DNA of 64,000 bases from Rhodanobacter sp. C01 (GCF_002001045.1 NZ_MUNR01000011.1:248001-312000); one strand, 5' to 3'. Counted from the stretch's first letter, positions 18,067 to 25,600 are shown. Notes: generated from the letters alone by a model not told the origin. Numbers and translations are program-made.

Positions 18067-18867
18067 TCAGCCGATCGTGCCGTCGATGGGGCTGGACGCC
18101 GAGGCATAGCGCTTGCGTGGAATGCGTCCGGCGCGGAACGCGGCGCGGCCGGCCTGGATCGCCAGCTTCATCGCATGCGCCATCAGCACTGGATCCTTCG
18201 CGCCGGCGATCGCGGTGTTCATCAGTACGCCGTCGCAGCCCAGTTCCATCGCGATCGCCGCGTCGGAGGCCGTGCCCACGCCGGCGTCGACGATGATTGG
18301 CACCTTGGCATGCTCGATGATCTCCAGCAGGTTGTAGCGGTTCTGGATGCCAAGGCCCGAGCCGATCGGCGCGGCCAGCGGCATCACCGCGACGCAGCCG
18401 ATGTCCTCGAGGCGCTTGGCCAGGATCGGGTCGTCGCTGGTGTAGACCATCACCTCGAAGCCGTCGGCAACCAGGATCTCGGCCGCCTTCAGTGTCTCCA
18501 CCACGTCGGGGAACAGCGTGCGCTGGTCGCCCAGCACCTCGAGCTTCACCAGCTGATGTCCATCGAGCAGCTCGCGTGCCAACTTGCAGGTGCGCACCGC
18601 GTCGACCGCGTTGTAGCAGCCGGCGGTGTTCGGCAGCAGCGTGAACTGGTCCGGCGGCAGCGCATCGAGCAGGTTCGGCTGGCCTGCATCCTGGCCGATG
18701 TTCACGCGACGGATCGCCACCGTGACGATCTCGGCGCCGGCGGCCAGTGAGGCCGCGCGGGTTTCGTCGAAATCCTTGTACTTGCCGGTACCGGTGAGCA
18801 GGCGTGAGCCATAGTTCCTGCCGGCGATGATCAGCGGATCGGCGATGTCGTGGGTCTTGCGATTCAT
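18067..18867 (-). CDS. thiG: Thiazole synthase
   Basis: 266-residue TIM-barrel enzyme that forms the thiazole phosphate of thiamine from deoxyxylulose phosphate, the ThiS thiocarboxylate and a glycine-derived imine. It shows [14 protein letters not shown]-like [12 protein letters not shown], the Schiff-base Lys in LVKLEVLGD (Lys108), [13 protein letters not shown], and the phosphate-binding [12 protein letters not shown] with [14 protein letters not shown]. It follows thiS by 60 bases. The thiamine partners thiC, thiE, thiF and thiO are not in the window. Confidence 0.95.
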   Translation of the reverse strand: MNRKTHDIADPLIIAGRNYGSRLLTGTGKYKDFDETRAASLAAGAEIVTVAIRRVNIGQDAGQPNLLDALPPDQFTLLPNTAGCYNAVDAVRTCKLARELLDGHQLVKLEVLGDQRTLFPDVVETLKAAEILVADGFEVMVYTSDDPILAKRLEDIGCVAVMPLAAPIGSGLGIQNRYNLLEIIEHAKVPIIVDAGVGTASDAAIAMELGCDGVLMNTAIAGAKDPVLMAHAMKLAIQAGRAAFRAGRIPRKRYASASSPIDGTIG

Positions 18868-18927
18868 GGCGATGCCTTGGATGCGGGCGTGCGTGGTGAT
18901 AGGACGGTGATGCGGGACGACGAATGC

Positions 18928-19128
18928 TCAGCCGCCGCCGATGGCGTGGACGATTTCGAGCTGGTCGCCATCGGTCAGGATGTGGCTGGCATGCAGGCTG
19001 CGCGGCACGATTTCATGGTTGAGTTCCACCGCCACACGGCGACCTGCGTAGCCGGCTTGCTCCAGCAGCATGGCAACGGTGGTGGCGGGGGCGCAGTCTC
19101 GCGGCTGGCCATTGAGCGTGATGTGCAT
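18928..19128 (-). CDS. thiS: Sulfur carrier protein ThiS
   Basis: 66-residue ubiquitin-fold sulfur carrier ending in the essential Gly-Gly (HAIGGG). The C-terminal glycine is activated and thiocarboxylated to give sulfur to ThiG. The Met before HITLNGQPR was chosen because it gives the family length; the frame stays open 37 codons upstream without similarity to ThiS. First gene of the thiS-thiG-trmB run. Confidence 0.92.
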   Translation of the reverse strand: MHITLNGQPRDCAPATTVAMLLEQAGYAGRRVAVELNHEIVPRSLHASHILTDGDQLEIVHAIGGG

Positions 19129-19371
19129 CCGCGCATTGTAGCGGCTGTGGCGGTGAGTACCGATTGGGAGTGCCGGGTGCCTGCGCGAACATTCCGGTCG
19201 GCCTTGGGCTGGCTGCCGCCGCGGGCAGCGGGTTGCCAAGCTTTATTCTTCCGGCTTTGATTCATCCGGCGCTAGGCTGGTGACAGCAGCATTCGGTGCC
19301 GTCGTGTCCGGCGAGGGAGTAGTCAAGCAGTTCCAACCACGCGAATCCCGGGTTACCATCCACAGACCCAA

Positions 19372-19445
19372 GCGGGTGTAGCTCAATGGTAGAGCTGTAG
19401 CTTCCCAAGCTACTGACGAGGGTTCGATTCCCTTCACCCGCTCCA
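19372..19445 (+). tRNA. tRNA-Gly, anticodon CCC
   Basis: A 74-base tRNA. The 7-bp acceptor stem GCGGGTG pairs with CACCCGC, then discriminator T and an encoded CCA. The D arm is GCTC/GAGC. The anticodon arm is GTAGC-TTCCCAA-GCTAC, giving anticodon CCC (reads GGG). The T arm contains the standard GGTTCGATTCC. All stems close. The 243 bases before it show no clear gene. Confidence 0.96.
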
Positions 19446-19478
19446 CTCCGCGATCTCCACTGAGCAATTCCGAACCCT

Positions 19479-19946
19479 ATGGCGGATCTGATCACCACGG
19501 ATCTGGTCACCTTGGGTTGGCGCGAGCGGCTGGCGCTTCCGCAACTTGGCATCAATCTGCTCAAGGCCAAGCTCGATACCGGCGCGCGCAGCAGTTCGTT
19601 GCATGTCGATACCCTTGAGGAGTTCCAGCGCGACGGCGTGACCTGGCTGCGCTTCACCATGCATGTTGGTCGGCGCCAGCCGGTGCATATGAGTTGCGAG
19701 GCGCCAGCGCTGGATCGACGCGCGGTGACTGATACCGGCGGCCGCCGCACCGAACGATGGTTCATCCGCAGCGAGGTGCAGTTGGCCGGGCAGCGCTTCA
19801 GCACCGACATCAACCTGACCAATCGGCGGCATATGCTGTTTCCGTTCCTGCTCGGGCGCAGCGCCCTGAGCGGGCGCTTTGCAGTCGACCCGGCACGTTC
19901 CTATACCCAGTCGCGACCACAGACGGTGGCCAGCGACCTTCCATGA
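19479..19946 (+). CDS. rimB: RimB-like retropepsin-fold zinc/aspartic protease family protein
   Basis: 155-residue member of the family annotated as ATP-dependent zinc protease (DUF785), with a retropepsin-like fold: [12 protein letters not shown] near residues 30-41 carries the Asp-Thr-Gly active-site motif, and [12 protein letters not shown] near 122-133 is the second conserved block. In Pseudomonas the equivalent RimB sits in rimABK with RimK and acts on poly-glutamylated ribosomal protein S6. Here it lies ten bases upstream of rimK, which supports the same role. No rimA homologue is seen nearby. The last 20 residues look unstructured. Confidence 0.82.
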   Translation: MADLITTDLVTLGWRERLALPQLGINLLKAKLDTGARSSSLHVDTLEEFQRDGVTWLRFTMHVGRRQPVHMSCEAPALDRRAVTDTGGRRTERWFIRSEVQLAGQRFSTDINLTNRRHMLFPFLLGRSALSGRFAVDPARSYTQSRPQTVASDLP

Positions 19947-19956
19947 TGGCCCCTGT

Positions 19957-20880
19957 ATGAAGATAGCGATCCTGTCGCGCAACACGCGCCTCTATTCAAC
20001 CAAGCGGCTGGTCGAGGCGGGGCGCGAGCGCGGCCATGTGGTGCGCGTACTCGACCCTCTGCGTTGCTATGTGCGCATCGCGCCGGGTGCGGTGGCGATC
20101 CGCTACAAGGGCAAGGAAGTCCGTGACATCGATGCAGTGATCCCTCGCATCGGCACCACCAGCACGTTCTATGGCACTGCCGTGCTGCGGCAGCTGGAAA
20201 TGATGGGCGTGTACACGCCGAATCCCTCCGACGCCGTATTGCGCGCGCGCGACAAACTGCGCTGCCTGCAGATCCTCGCCGCACAGGGCATTGACATGCC
20301 GGTTACGGTGTTCGGCGACAACCCGGACGACACCGCTGACGTGCTGGCCCTGCTTGGCGATCCGCCGCATGTCATCAAGCTCAACGAGGGCAGCCAGGGC
20401 ACCGGTGTGGTGCTGGCCGAGAAGCGTAGTGCGTCGCAGAGTGTGATCGAGGCGTTCCGCGGCTTGTACGCGAACTTCCTCGTGCAGGAGTTCATCGCCG
20501 AGGCGAAAGGCAGCGACCTGCGCTGTTTCGTGGTCGGCAAGAAGGTGGTGGCGGCGATGCAGCGCGACGCGAGCCCGGGCGAGTTCCGCGCCAATCTGCA
20601 TCGCGGCGGCACGGCGATGACCGCGACGCTAAGCGCAGAGGAAAAACGCATCGCAATACGCGCGGCCGGAGCGCTGGGACTGGGTATCGCTGGCGTCGAT
20701 CTGTTGCGCTCCAATCGCGGGCCGCTGCTGCTTGAGGTGAATTCCTCGCCCGGTCTGGAAGGGATCGAGGCCGCCACGGGTATTGACGTGGCTGGCGCGA
20801 TCATGGATCTGCTGCAGGCGCAGGCTGGTGACACGGCGCCAGGTACGCGTATGCGCCGGAGCGCATTACGAAACGTTTAG
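19957..20880 (+). CDS. rimK: Ribosomal protein S6 glutamate ligase (ATP-grasp)
   Basis: 307-residue ATP-grasp ligase that adds glutamates to the C-terminus of ribosomal protein S6. It has the RimK N-terminal signature [18 protein letters not shown], the [16 protein letters not shown] block, P-loop-like [33 protein letters not shown], and the metal-binding [14 protein letters not shown] near residues 260-273. ATG was chosen to give the family start; an in-frame start 26 codons earlier would overlap rimB. The TAG stop lies directly before the palindrome of the next gene, and the last codons include an extra ACGAA half-site. Confidence 0.92.
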   Translation: MKIAILSRNTRLYSTKRLVEAGRERGHVVRVLDPLRCYVRIAPGAVAIRYKGKEVRDIDAVIPRIGTTSTFYGTAVLRQLEMMGVYTPNPSDAVLRARDKLRCLQILAAQGIDMPVTVFGDNPDDTADVLALLGDPPHVIKLNEGSQGTGVVLAEKRSASQSVIEAFRGLYANFLVQEFIAEAKGSDLRCFVVGKKVVAAMQRDASPGEFRANLHRGGTAMTATLSAEEKRIAIRAAGALGLGIAGVDLLRSNRGPLLLEVNSSPGLEGIEAATGIDVAGAIMDLLQAQAGDTAPGTRMRRSALRNV

Positions 20881-20924
20881 TACGAAGATCTTCGTTGACA
20901 TTGTTCCGTTAGCTGACCTAGCAT
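20868..20924 (+). promoter_or_regulatory. Promoter with overlapping palindromic operator, upstream copy
   Basis: A perfect 14-bp palindrome ACGAAGATCTTCGT (20882-20895) shares its last base with a consensus -35 box TTGACA (20895-20900). An 18-base spacer leads to a -10-like TAGCAT (20919-20924). A further half-site ACGAA begins 14 bases upstream of the palindrome (20868), inside the last codons of rimK. The same arrangement is repeated before the paralogous gene. The BlaI-family regulator encoded downstream is the obvious candidate to bind it, which is inference. Confidence 0.7.
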
Positions 20925-20992
20925 CCACCGCAGGATGATCGGGCGTCGGGTGTTCCCCGCCGGGACACGGCCTGACCGGGGGAGGGTGAGGC

Positions 20993-21487
20993 ATGAAATG
21001 GAAGCCTTGGTTGATGGGTGTAGTTGTGGCGGCAGCGCTGCTGCAGGCGAATGCGGTTTGCGCTTACAAGACAGAAGTCCTCGTAAAGGCGGATAACAAG
21101 GACGACTTCGCGACACTGGTTGTGGCCGTGCGTCAACAGATGCAGCCTGGGGGGCGCTACGAATTTGTCGACGCACATGAGCGCGAGACGGTCGAGACGA
21201 ATCTGGCTGCCATGCAATCGTTGCTGGATAAATACGGCACAGTTGCGCAGATGGATATGAACACGAAAATACAGCTTTTCAACGATCAGGAAGTCGTCAA
21301 CGCCATTCTGACGCGGAGAGACGACGAACGTTTGGTATGTGAGTCGGTACCTCCCTTGGGGTCCCATATATCGAGGACGAGCTGCCGCACTTACCGCGAA
21401 ATAGAGATAGAGCGTCGCGATACCCAAAATTTGAAGATGCAAATGTTGCAGGTGCCGGCACTGAGGGGTAAACCGAGAAATGGTTGA
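20993..21487 (+). CDS. Small secreted protein with two conserved cysteines (paralogue 1)
   Basis: 164 residues, function unknown. A signal peptide (hydrophobic residues 6-23, likely cleavage after VCA) precedes a mature domain with KTEVLVKADNKDDF, GGRYEFVD, a helical segment, TKIQLFNDQEVVNAILTRRD, and a C-terminal LVCES-x7-SHISRTSC-RTYREIE block. That block resembles the C-x(n)-GS-x-IP-x2-C-x-T motif of many uncharacterised small proteobacterial secreted proteins (from memory). The two cysteines probably form a disulfide. It is roughly 70% identical by eye to the protein at 21922-22410. GGAGGG-type purine runs precede the ATG. It has its own strong promoter and lies upstream of a decayed blaI copy. 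Confidence 0.75.
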   Translation: MKWKPWLMGVVVAAALLQANAVCAYKTEVLVKADNKDDFATLVVAVRQQMQPGGRYEFVDAHERETVETNLAAMQSLLDKYGTVAQMDMNTKIQLFNDQEVVNAILTRRDDERLVCESVPPLGSHISRTSCRTYREIEIERRDTQNLKMQMLQVPALRGKPRNG

Positions 21488-21546
21488 GCGGGGATCCATT
21501 CGTCATCGCATGACGAGCAGTTCAATACGCTGGCATCTCAATGCAG

Positions 21547-21565
21547 GGCCGTCGGCATGACGGCC
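21547..21565 (+). repeat. Inverted repeat after secreted-protein gene 1
   Basis: GGCCGTC and GACGGCC separated by five bases, about 60 bases after the stop of paralogue 1 and before the blaI remnant. There is no T-run. It sits in the same relative place as the stronger hairpin after paralogue 2. Confidence 0.45.
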
Positions 21566-21583
21566 TGATCCGGCCTGGCCCGC

Positions 21584-21757
21584 ACCAATGATGGCGAACT
21601 GGAGATCCTGCGTGTCGAAAAGTTTGTAAGCATATCGCCCCGATGTCTGCCGCGGTTACACCGCACGCTGAGACTTTTTCAGGTGAAGCATTCCAGGTGC
21701 TCGTCGCACGCTGCGAAACATCCTGCAGCTTGTTGAACAGGCTTCAAGATGGTGGAC
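21584..21757 (+). pseudogene. Decayed blaI-family repressor gene
   Basis: The stretch between the two secreted-protein genes keeps pieces of the downstream blaI in order. GGCGAACTGGAGATCCTGCG near 21593 matches the intact gene's GELEILH codons with three differences in 24. CGCCCCGATGTC to TTCAGGTGAAGCATTCCA (about 21636-21694) follows PDIGTGYTTTLKLLQVMHA codons. CAGCTTGTTGAACAGGCTTC near 21725 follows the RSLLNKL end. Stops, frame changes and an internal deletion prevent translation. It ends at GATGGTGGAC, resembling the start of the M56 gene. This shows the unit secreted gene plus blaI was duplicated and the upstream repressor then decayed. No other gene is seen in 21488-21921. Confidence 0.75.
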
Positions 21758-21799
21758 CGCACGGACGCGCCATGGGCATGTCAGTCGGCGCAATACATT

Positions 21800-21856
21800 A
21801 CGAAGCAATTAGTACGAACATCTTCGTTGACAGTTCTCGGCCAGCTGACCTAGCAT
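21800..21856 (+). promoter_or_regulatory. Promoter with overlapping palindromic operator, downstream copy
   Basis: The near-palindrome ACGAACATCTTCGT (21814-21827) overlaps TTGACA (21827-21832), with an 18-base spacer and TAGCAT (21851-21856). An upstream ACGAA half-site begins 14 bases before the palindrome (21800). Every spacing equals that of the upstream copy, although the spacer sequences differ, so the half-sites and promoter boxes appear to be under selection. Confidence 0.7.
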
Positions 21857-21921
21857 CCGCTGCAGGATGATCGGGTGTGGGTGTTCCGCAGGAACGCGGC
21901 CCGATCCAGGGAGAGTGGGGC

Positions 21922-22410
21922 ATGAAATTGAGGTTCTGGCTGGTGGGTGTGGTAACAGGTATGGCGCTGCTGCAGGCGAGTGCTGTTTACGCCTACAAGA
22001 CGGAAGTCGTCGTCAAGGCGGAGAACAAGGACGATTTCACTGCGGTTGTGGCGGCCGTGCATCAGCAGATGCAGTCCGGTGGACGCTATGAATTCGTCGA
22101 TCAGAATGAGCGCCAGAAGATCGATGCGAGCTTCGCCGACATGCAGTCGCTGTTCGACAAATACGGTACCGTTGCGCAGATGGATCAGAACACGAAAGTC
22201 CAGCTGTTCAACGACCAGGAGGCAGTCAACGCGATTCTGACCCGCCGTGACGACAAGCGGCTGGTATGCGAGTCAGTGGCACCCATCGGTTCCCATATAC
22301 CGAGGACGACCTGCCGCACTTATCGCGAGATCGAATTGGAGCGTAGCCAAACCCAGCAAATGCAGCAGCAAATGCTGCAGGTGAACACCCCCAGAGGTGG
22401 CAAGGGTTGA
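21922..22410 (+). CDS. Small secreted protein with two conserved cysteines (paralogue 2)
   Basis: 162 residues, unknown function, tandem paralogue of the protein at 20993-21487. It has a signal peptide (hydrophobic residues 5-22, cleavage likely after VYA). The mature domain keeps KTEVVVKAENKDDF, GGRYEFVDQNER, MQSLFDKYGTVAQMD, LFNDQEAVNAILTRRDD and the two-Cys block LVCES-x7-SHIPRTTC-RTYREIE. The C-terminus is Gln/Met-rich (QTQQMQQQMLQ). The ATG after GGGAGAGTGGGG was chosen; an in-frame start 15 codons earlier has no signal-peptide logic. Intact blaI follows about 60 bases downstream, so they probably share a transcript from the palindrome-bearing promoter. Confidence 0.78.
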   Translation: MKLRFWLVGVVTGMALLQASAVYAYKTEVVVKAENKDDFTAVVAAVHQQMQSGGRYEFVDQNERQKIDASFADMQSLFDKYGTVAQMDQNTKVQLFNDQEAVNAILTRRDDKRLVCESVAPIGSHIPRTTCRTYREIELERSQTQQMQQQMLQVNTPRGGKG

Positions 22411-22417
22411 ACGTATG

Positions 22418-22446
22418 TGGTCTGTCATCGTCGTGATGGCAGACCA
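22418..22446 (+). repeat. 12-bp hairpin between secreted gene 2 and blaI
   Basis: TGGTCTGTCATC pairs with GATGGCAGACCA (one G-U pair) around a five-base loop. It lies in the spacer before blaI and is not followed by a T-run. It could stabilise the upstream mRNA end, partly terminate, or tune blaI expression. Confidence 0.6.
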
Positions 22447-22472
22447 TGACATCAGAGAACCGAGGTGTCGGC

Positions 22473-22868
22473 GTGAAGATGCAATCCTCAACCAGTCCCA
22501 GACCTACCGAGGGTGAACTCGAGATCCTGCATGTCTTGTGGACCCACGATGCGTGTACCGTGCGCGAAGTGCACGATGTACTTCGTCCCGATATCGGCAC
22601 GGGCTATACCACGACACTGAAGCTGCTGCAGGTGATGCATGCCAAGGGACTGGTCGAGCGCGATGACGCGCAGCGCGCGCATGTATATCGTGCAGCGGTC
22701 AGCAAGGAGCGCACCCAGAAGCGGTTTCTGCTGGACATGGTACAGCGGGTATTCGAGGGATCGTCATCGCAACTGGTGTTGCATGCGCTTGGCAGTCAGC
22801 ATGCCAGTCGCCAGGAGTTGCGTGAGATCCGCAGCCTGTTGAACAAGCTTGACAAGGATGCATCGTGA
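22473..22868 (+). CDS. blaI: BlaI/MecI/CopY-family transcriptional repressor
   Basis: 131-residue winged-helix repressor. The N-terminal PTEGELEILHVLW, helix-turn-helix TVREVHDVLRPDIGTGYTTTLKLLQVMHAKGLVERDD and the wing RAHVYRAAV are typical. The C-terminal dimerisation helix pair contains SLLNKL; in the family this part is cut by a membrane protease to release DNA. The start is GTG with GAGG seven bases upstream; ATG two codons later is equally possible, and a start at 22446 would lie inside the hairpin. Its TGA overlaps the ATG of the M56 gene (TGATG). The target is probably the palindrome at the two secreted-protein promoters. The symbol denotes family; no beta-lactamase is present. Confidence 0.85.
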   Translation: MKMQSSTSPRPTEGELEILHVLWTHDACTVREVHDVLRPDIGTGYTTTLKLLQVMHAKGLVERDDAQRAHVYRAAVSKERTQKRFLLDMVQRVFEGSSSQLVLHALGSQHASRQELREIRSLLNKLDKDAS

Positions 22869-24601
22869 TGGACGCGCTGCAGGTAATGCTTGCCAGTGTC
22901 CGGGTGGTCGGCTGGACGTTGCTTCACTCGGTCTGGCAGGGTGCGTTGCTAGGGCTGCTGTACGCATTGGTGCGCAGCCTGCTGCCTCGGGGCGAAGCGC
23001 GTTACCGTTTCGGCATGGGTATCTTGCTTGCACTTGCCATGTGTCCGCTGCTGACCCTGTGGCGGCTGCTGGAGGCGGTGCCGTCGATCACGTCGATACC
23101 CGCGGTTATGGTGAACTCTGCGATGGATGGCGCCAATGTCATGCACGGCACGACTCGGCGGGCATGGGGGGGGAGTCTGGATGCCGTACTGCCGTGGCTG
23201 GTACTGGCATGGTCATGCGGTGTGCTGTTGTTGTCGCTGCGGGCATGGAGGCAATGGCGGGGGTTGAAGGCACTCGTGCGCATGGCCGGGCTGATACCGG
23301 AGTGGCAAGCCCGTGGCGTCGCGATGGCAGCGCGCTTCGGGCTGCGCAGGCATGTCACGGTATTGTGCAGCAAGGTCATAGGCACGCCAGCAGTGGTTGG
23401 CTGGGTGCGTCCGGTGATCCTGTTGCCGTTGGCTGTCGTGTGCAATTTCCCGGCGACGCAGATCGAGTTGATCCTTGCCCATGAGCTGGCACATTTGCGG
23501 CGATGGGATCCGTTGGCCAACCTGTTCCAGGTCGTACTCGAGACATTGTGCTTCTATCATCCGGTGGTGCACTGGGTATCGCGCGAAGTACGCAATGAAC
23601 GCGAGATCTGCTGCGACGAGCTGGCGCTTTCGATCAGTGGCGGTAGTCGACGCGAATTCGTGACGGCGCTGGCCGAGCTCGGTGAATTGCGCGAGCGACA
23701 TGCTTCACTGCTGCTTGCAGCCAGTGGCGGTGTATTGCTGGACCGCGTTCAGCACATGGTGCTGCCGGAGCGCAAGAGTGCACCGATACGCACGCCGGCG
23801 CGCTTTGTGGCCATGCTGCTTGGCGTCGCACTGGTGGCGCTGACCCTGCAACTCGAGTGGAAACAGAGTTACCTGCAACGGAACCTGGCGAATGCAGTGA
23901 CGCAATTTCAATCTGCGTGGATGTCGCACGATCTGTCGCTGGCCCATGTCGATAGCCACTGGCATCCGACCGATCTTGCGTTGAGGCACGCCGAAGCGCT
24001 ACGGCCACTGGATGGCGCGCAAGTCATGCCGGATAGCACGGACATCGGCATCGTGTTGCCGCCGGCCATGCCGACTGCCGTATTGCCATCGCGGTTGCCG
24101 TCACTGCGGATTGCGGATCTTGCGCCGGTACAGCAGGCCAGACCGGTAGTGGCAGCCGCCGCTGAGCCGGATGTTTCTGCCGGGCAGGCACCCATACCCA
24201 TCAGGATTCGACAGCCGGTTTATCCGAATGTGGCGCTTGTGGGCGGCATCGAGGGGCAGGTGGTGATCGAATTCGGTCTCTCTGCCGATGGAGATGTGGA
24301 GGATCCCCGGGTGGTCAGCGCCCAGCCGGCAGGTGTATTCGACCAGGCCGCGATTGACGCACTGCGCGCATGGAAATATGCATTGCCGGGGACAGCTGCT
24401 ACGTCCCGGCGGTATCGTCAAGCCATTGCATTCACATTGAATGCGGGTAACCCAGGTAGTACGAATTCAGGGTTGCGGGCCGACAGGAAGATTCAGCCGC
24501 AGCCCTATTGCCAAGTCGTTACCGGAACGCACATTTGTCGCGAGCCCGACGCAGCGGGAGTTCGTGCCAGTTCGGTAGTCGACAGGGCGGTTGGCTTCTG
24601 A
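22868..24601 (+). CDS. M56-family membrane metallopeptidase with TonB C-terminal domain (BlaR1-like)
   Basis: 577 residues. Three N-terminal membrane helices (about 12-38, 46-68 and 105-124) precede the M56 zinc protease domain with HELAH at 205-209 and the third-ligand region NEREICCDEL at 243-252. A fourth helix is near 312-328. A long Pro/Ala-rich linker leads to a TonB C-terminal-type domain (about 443-507; PVYPNVALVGGIEGQVVIEF and AAIDALRAWKYA). BlaR1/MecR1 instead carry a penicillin-binding domain there, so this protein should not sense beta-lactams that way. Coupled to blaI by TGATG. Inferred role: transmembrane protease that inactivates BlaI upon an unknown envelope signal. Confidence 0.85.
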   Translation: MDALQVMLASVRVVGWTLLHSVWQGALLGLLYALVRSLLPRGEARYRFGMGILLALAMCPLLTLWRLLEAVPSITSIPAVMVNSAMDGANVMHGTTRRAWGGSLDAVLPWLVLAWSCGVLLLSLRAWRQWRGLKALVRMAGLIPEWQARGVAMAARFGLRRHVTVLCSKVIGTPAVVGWVRPVILLPLAVVCNFPATQIELILAHELAHLRRWDPLANLFQVVLETLCFYHPVVHWVSREVRNEREICCDELALSISGGSRREFVTALAELGELRERHASLLLAASGGVLLDRVQHMVLPERKSAPIRTPARFVAMLLGVALVALTLQLEWKQSYLQRNLANAVTQFQSAWMSHDLSLAHVDSHWHPTDLALRHAEALRPLDGAQVMPDSTDIGIVLPPAMPTAVLPSRLPSLRIADLAPVQQARPVVAAAAEPDVSAGQAPIPIRIRQPVYPNVALVGGIEGQVVIEFGLSADGDVEDPRVVSAQPAGVFDQAAIDALRAWKYALPGTAATSRRYRQAIAFTLNAGNPGSTNSGLRADRKIQPQPYCQVVTGTHICREPDAAGVRASSVVDRAVGF

Positions 24602-24670
24602 ACCGGGATCGTCCGAAGTGCTTAACGGCGAAGTGAGTGCCGGTTAACTGCACCATAACCCGGTGTCCCC

Positions 24671-24797
24671 TATAAAGCAGGTACTGTTTTTTGCACGGCA
24701 CTTCAACCGCTGCAGGCGGGTGACGGCAGATGATGGTATCGGGGCAGTAGCTTGGGCCCAGATGCGACGACGGCGAGTCGTGCATCTGGGCCTTTTT
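24671..24797 (+). ncRNA. Candidate small RNA ending in a strong terminator
   Basis: The 312-base gap before the response regulator has no convincing protein gene. It holds a -10-like TATAAA (24671-24676) and, about 80 bases on, a Rho-independent terminator. A transcript of roughly 110 bases would start near 24682. It could equally be the 3' end of the M56 transcript. No good -35 box was found, so the independent RNA is speculative. Confidence 0.35.
24755..24797 (+). terminator. Rho-independent terminator
   Basis: GGCCCAGATGC pairs perfectly with GCATCTGGGCC, with additional inner pairing (CGAC/GTCG), and is followed directly by TTTTT. It ends transcription from the blaI-M56 side or of the candidate RNA. 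Confidence 0.88.
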
Positions 24798-24853
24798 CTT
24801 GCCCGCATGATGGCGCGTTCAGTTTTGTTCCGCCGGCGACGCGCTTCATTCAC

Positions 24854-24872
24854 GCAAGCTTGTTAAGCTTGC
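24854..24872. promoter_or_regulatory. Inverted repeat upstream of two-component operon
   Basis: GCAAGCTT and AAGCTTGC flank GTT, a perfect 8-bp inverted repeat 41 bases before the response-regulator start. Possible binding site for the regulator itself (autoregulation) or another dimeric factor. Confidence 0.45.
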
Positions 24873-24913
24873 ATCTTCGGCCGTCCCGTGTGTCGGCTGC
24901 GCAGGAGTAACAC

Positions 24914-25600
24914 ATGCGCGTACTGGTGATCGAAGACAACAGCGATATCGCGACCAACATCGGCGATTATCTGGAAGATCGTGGCCACGTGGTGGATTTC
25001 GCGGGTGATGGCGTGACCGGCCTGCATCTGGCCGTGGTGCACGATTTCGACGTGATCGTGCTGGATCTGACGCTGCCCGGCATGGATGGTCTGGAGGTGG
25101 CGCGCAAGTTGCGTCACGAGGCGCACAAGCAGACGCCGATCCTGATGCTGACCGCGCGCGATGCGCTGGAGCAGAAGCTGACCGGCTTCGAATCCGGTGC
25201 GGATGACTACATGACCAAACCGTTCGCGCTGCAGGAGTTGTCCGCGCGGCTGGAAGTGCTGGCGCGCCGAGGCAAGGGTCCGCAGAGCCGCGTGCTGAAG
25301 GTGGCTGACCTCACCTTCAATCTGGATACGCTGACGGTGAACCGCGAAGGCAAGTCGATCCAGTTGAACCCGATCGGCCTGAAGCTGCTGCAGGCGCTGA
25401 TGGAAGCGAGTCCGTCGGTGGTCACCCGGCAGGACCTGGAGCAGCGCGTGTGGGGCGAGGAACTGCCGGACAGCGATTCGTTGCGCGTGCATATCCACGG
25501 CCTGCGCGCGGCGATCGACAAACCGTTCGAGAAGCCGCTGATTCACACGCGGCACGGCATTGGCTATCGAATGGTCGAGCCGGATGCAGTCCAGGCGTAA
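24914..25600 (+). CDS. OmpR/PhoB-family response regulator
   Basis: 228 residues. The receiver domain has the acidic pocket IEDN (Glu7, Asp8), the phosphoacceptor Asp51 in VLDLTLPGMDG, TA at about 83-84 and Lys105 in TKPF. A winged-helix DNA-binding domain (about 130-222) ends with HTRHGIGYRM. GCAGGAG precedes the ATG. The sensor kinase gene starts inside its last codons (17-base overlap), so the two are coupled. Stimulus unknown. Confidence 0.9.
   Translation: MRVLVIEDNSDIATNIGDYLEDRGHVVDFAGDGVTGLHLAVVHDFDVIVLDLTLPGMDGLEVARKLRHEAHKQTPILMLTARDALEQKLTGFESGADDYMTKPFALQELSARLEVLARRGKGPQSRVLKVADLTFNLDTLTVNREGKSIQLNPIGLKLLQALMEASPSVVTRQDLEQRVWGEELPDSDSLRVHIHGLRAAIDKPFEKPLIHTRHGIGYRMVEPDAVQA

Noticed and set aside
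19262..19822. 186-codon minus-strand frame across tRNA-Gly and rimB
   Set aside because: It would read through the tRNA gene and opposite rimB; no family pattern.
22473..24601. Beta-lactam resistance regulon (blaI-blaR1)
   Set aside because: No beta-lactamase gene is present and the M56 protein lacks the penicillin-binding sensor domain, so the pair is family-like only.
24663..24866. Possible 67-residue protein after the M56 gene
   Set aside because: The frame runs through the terminator stem and has an Arg-rich composition with no ribosome site.
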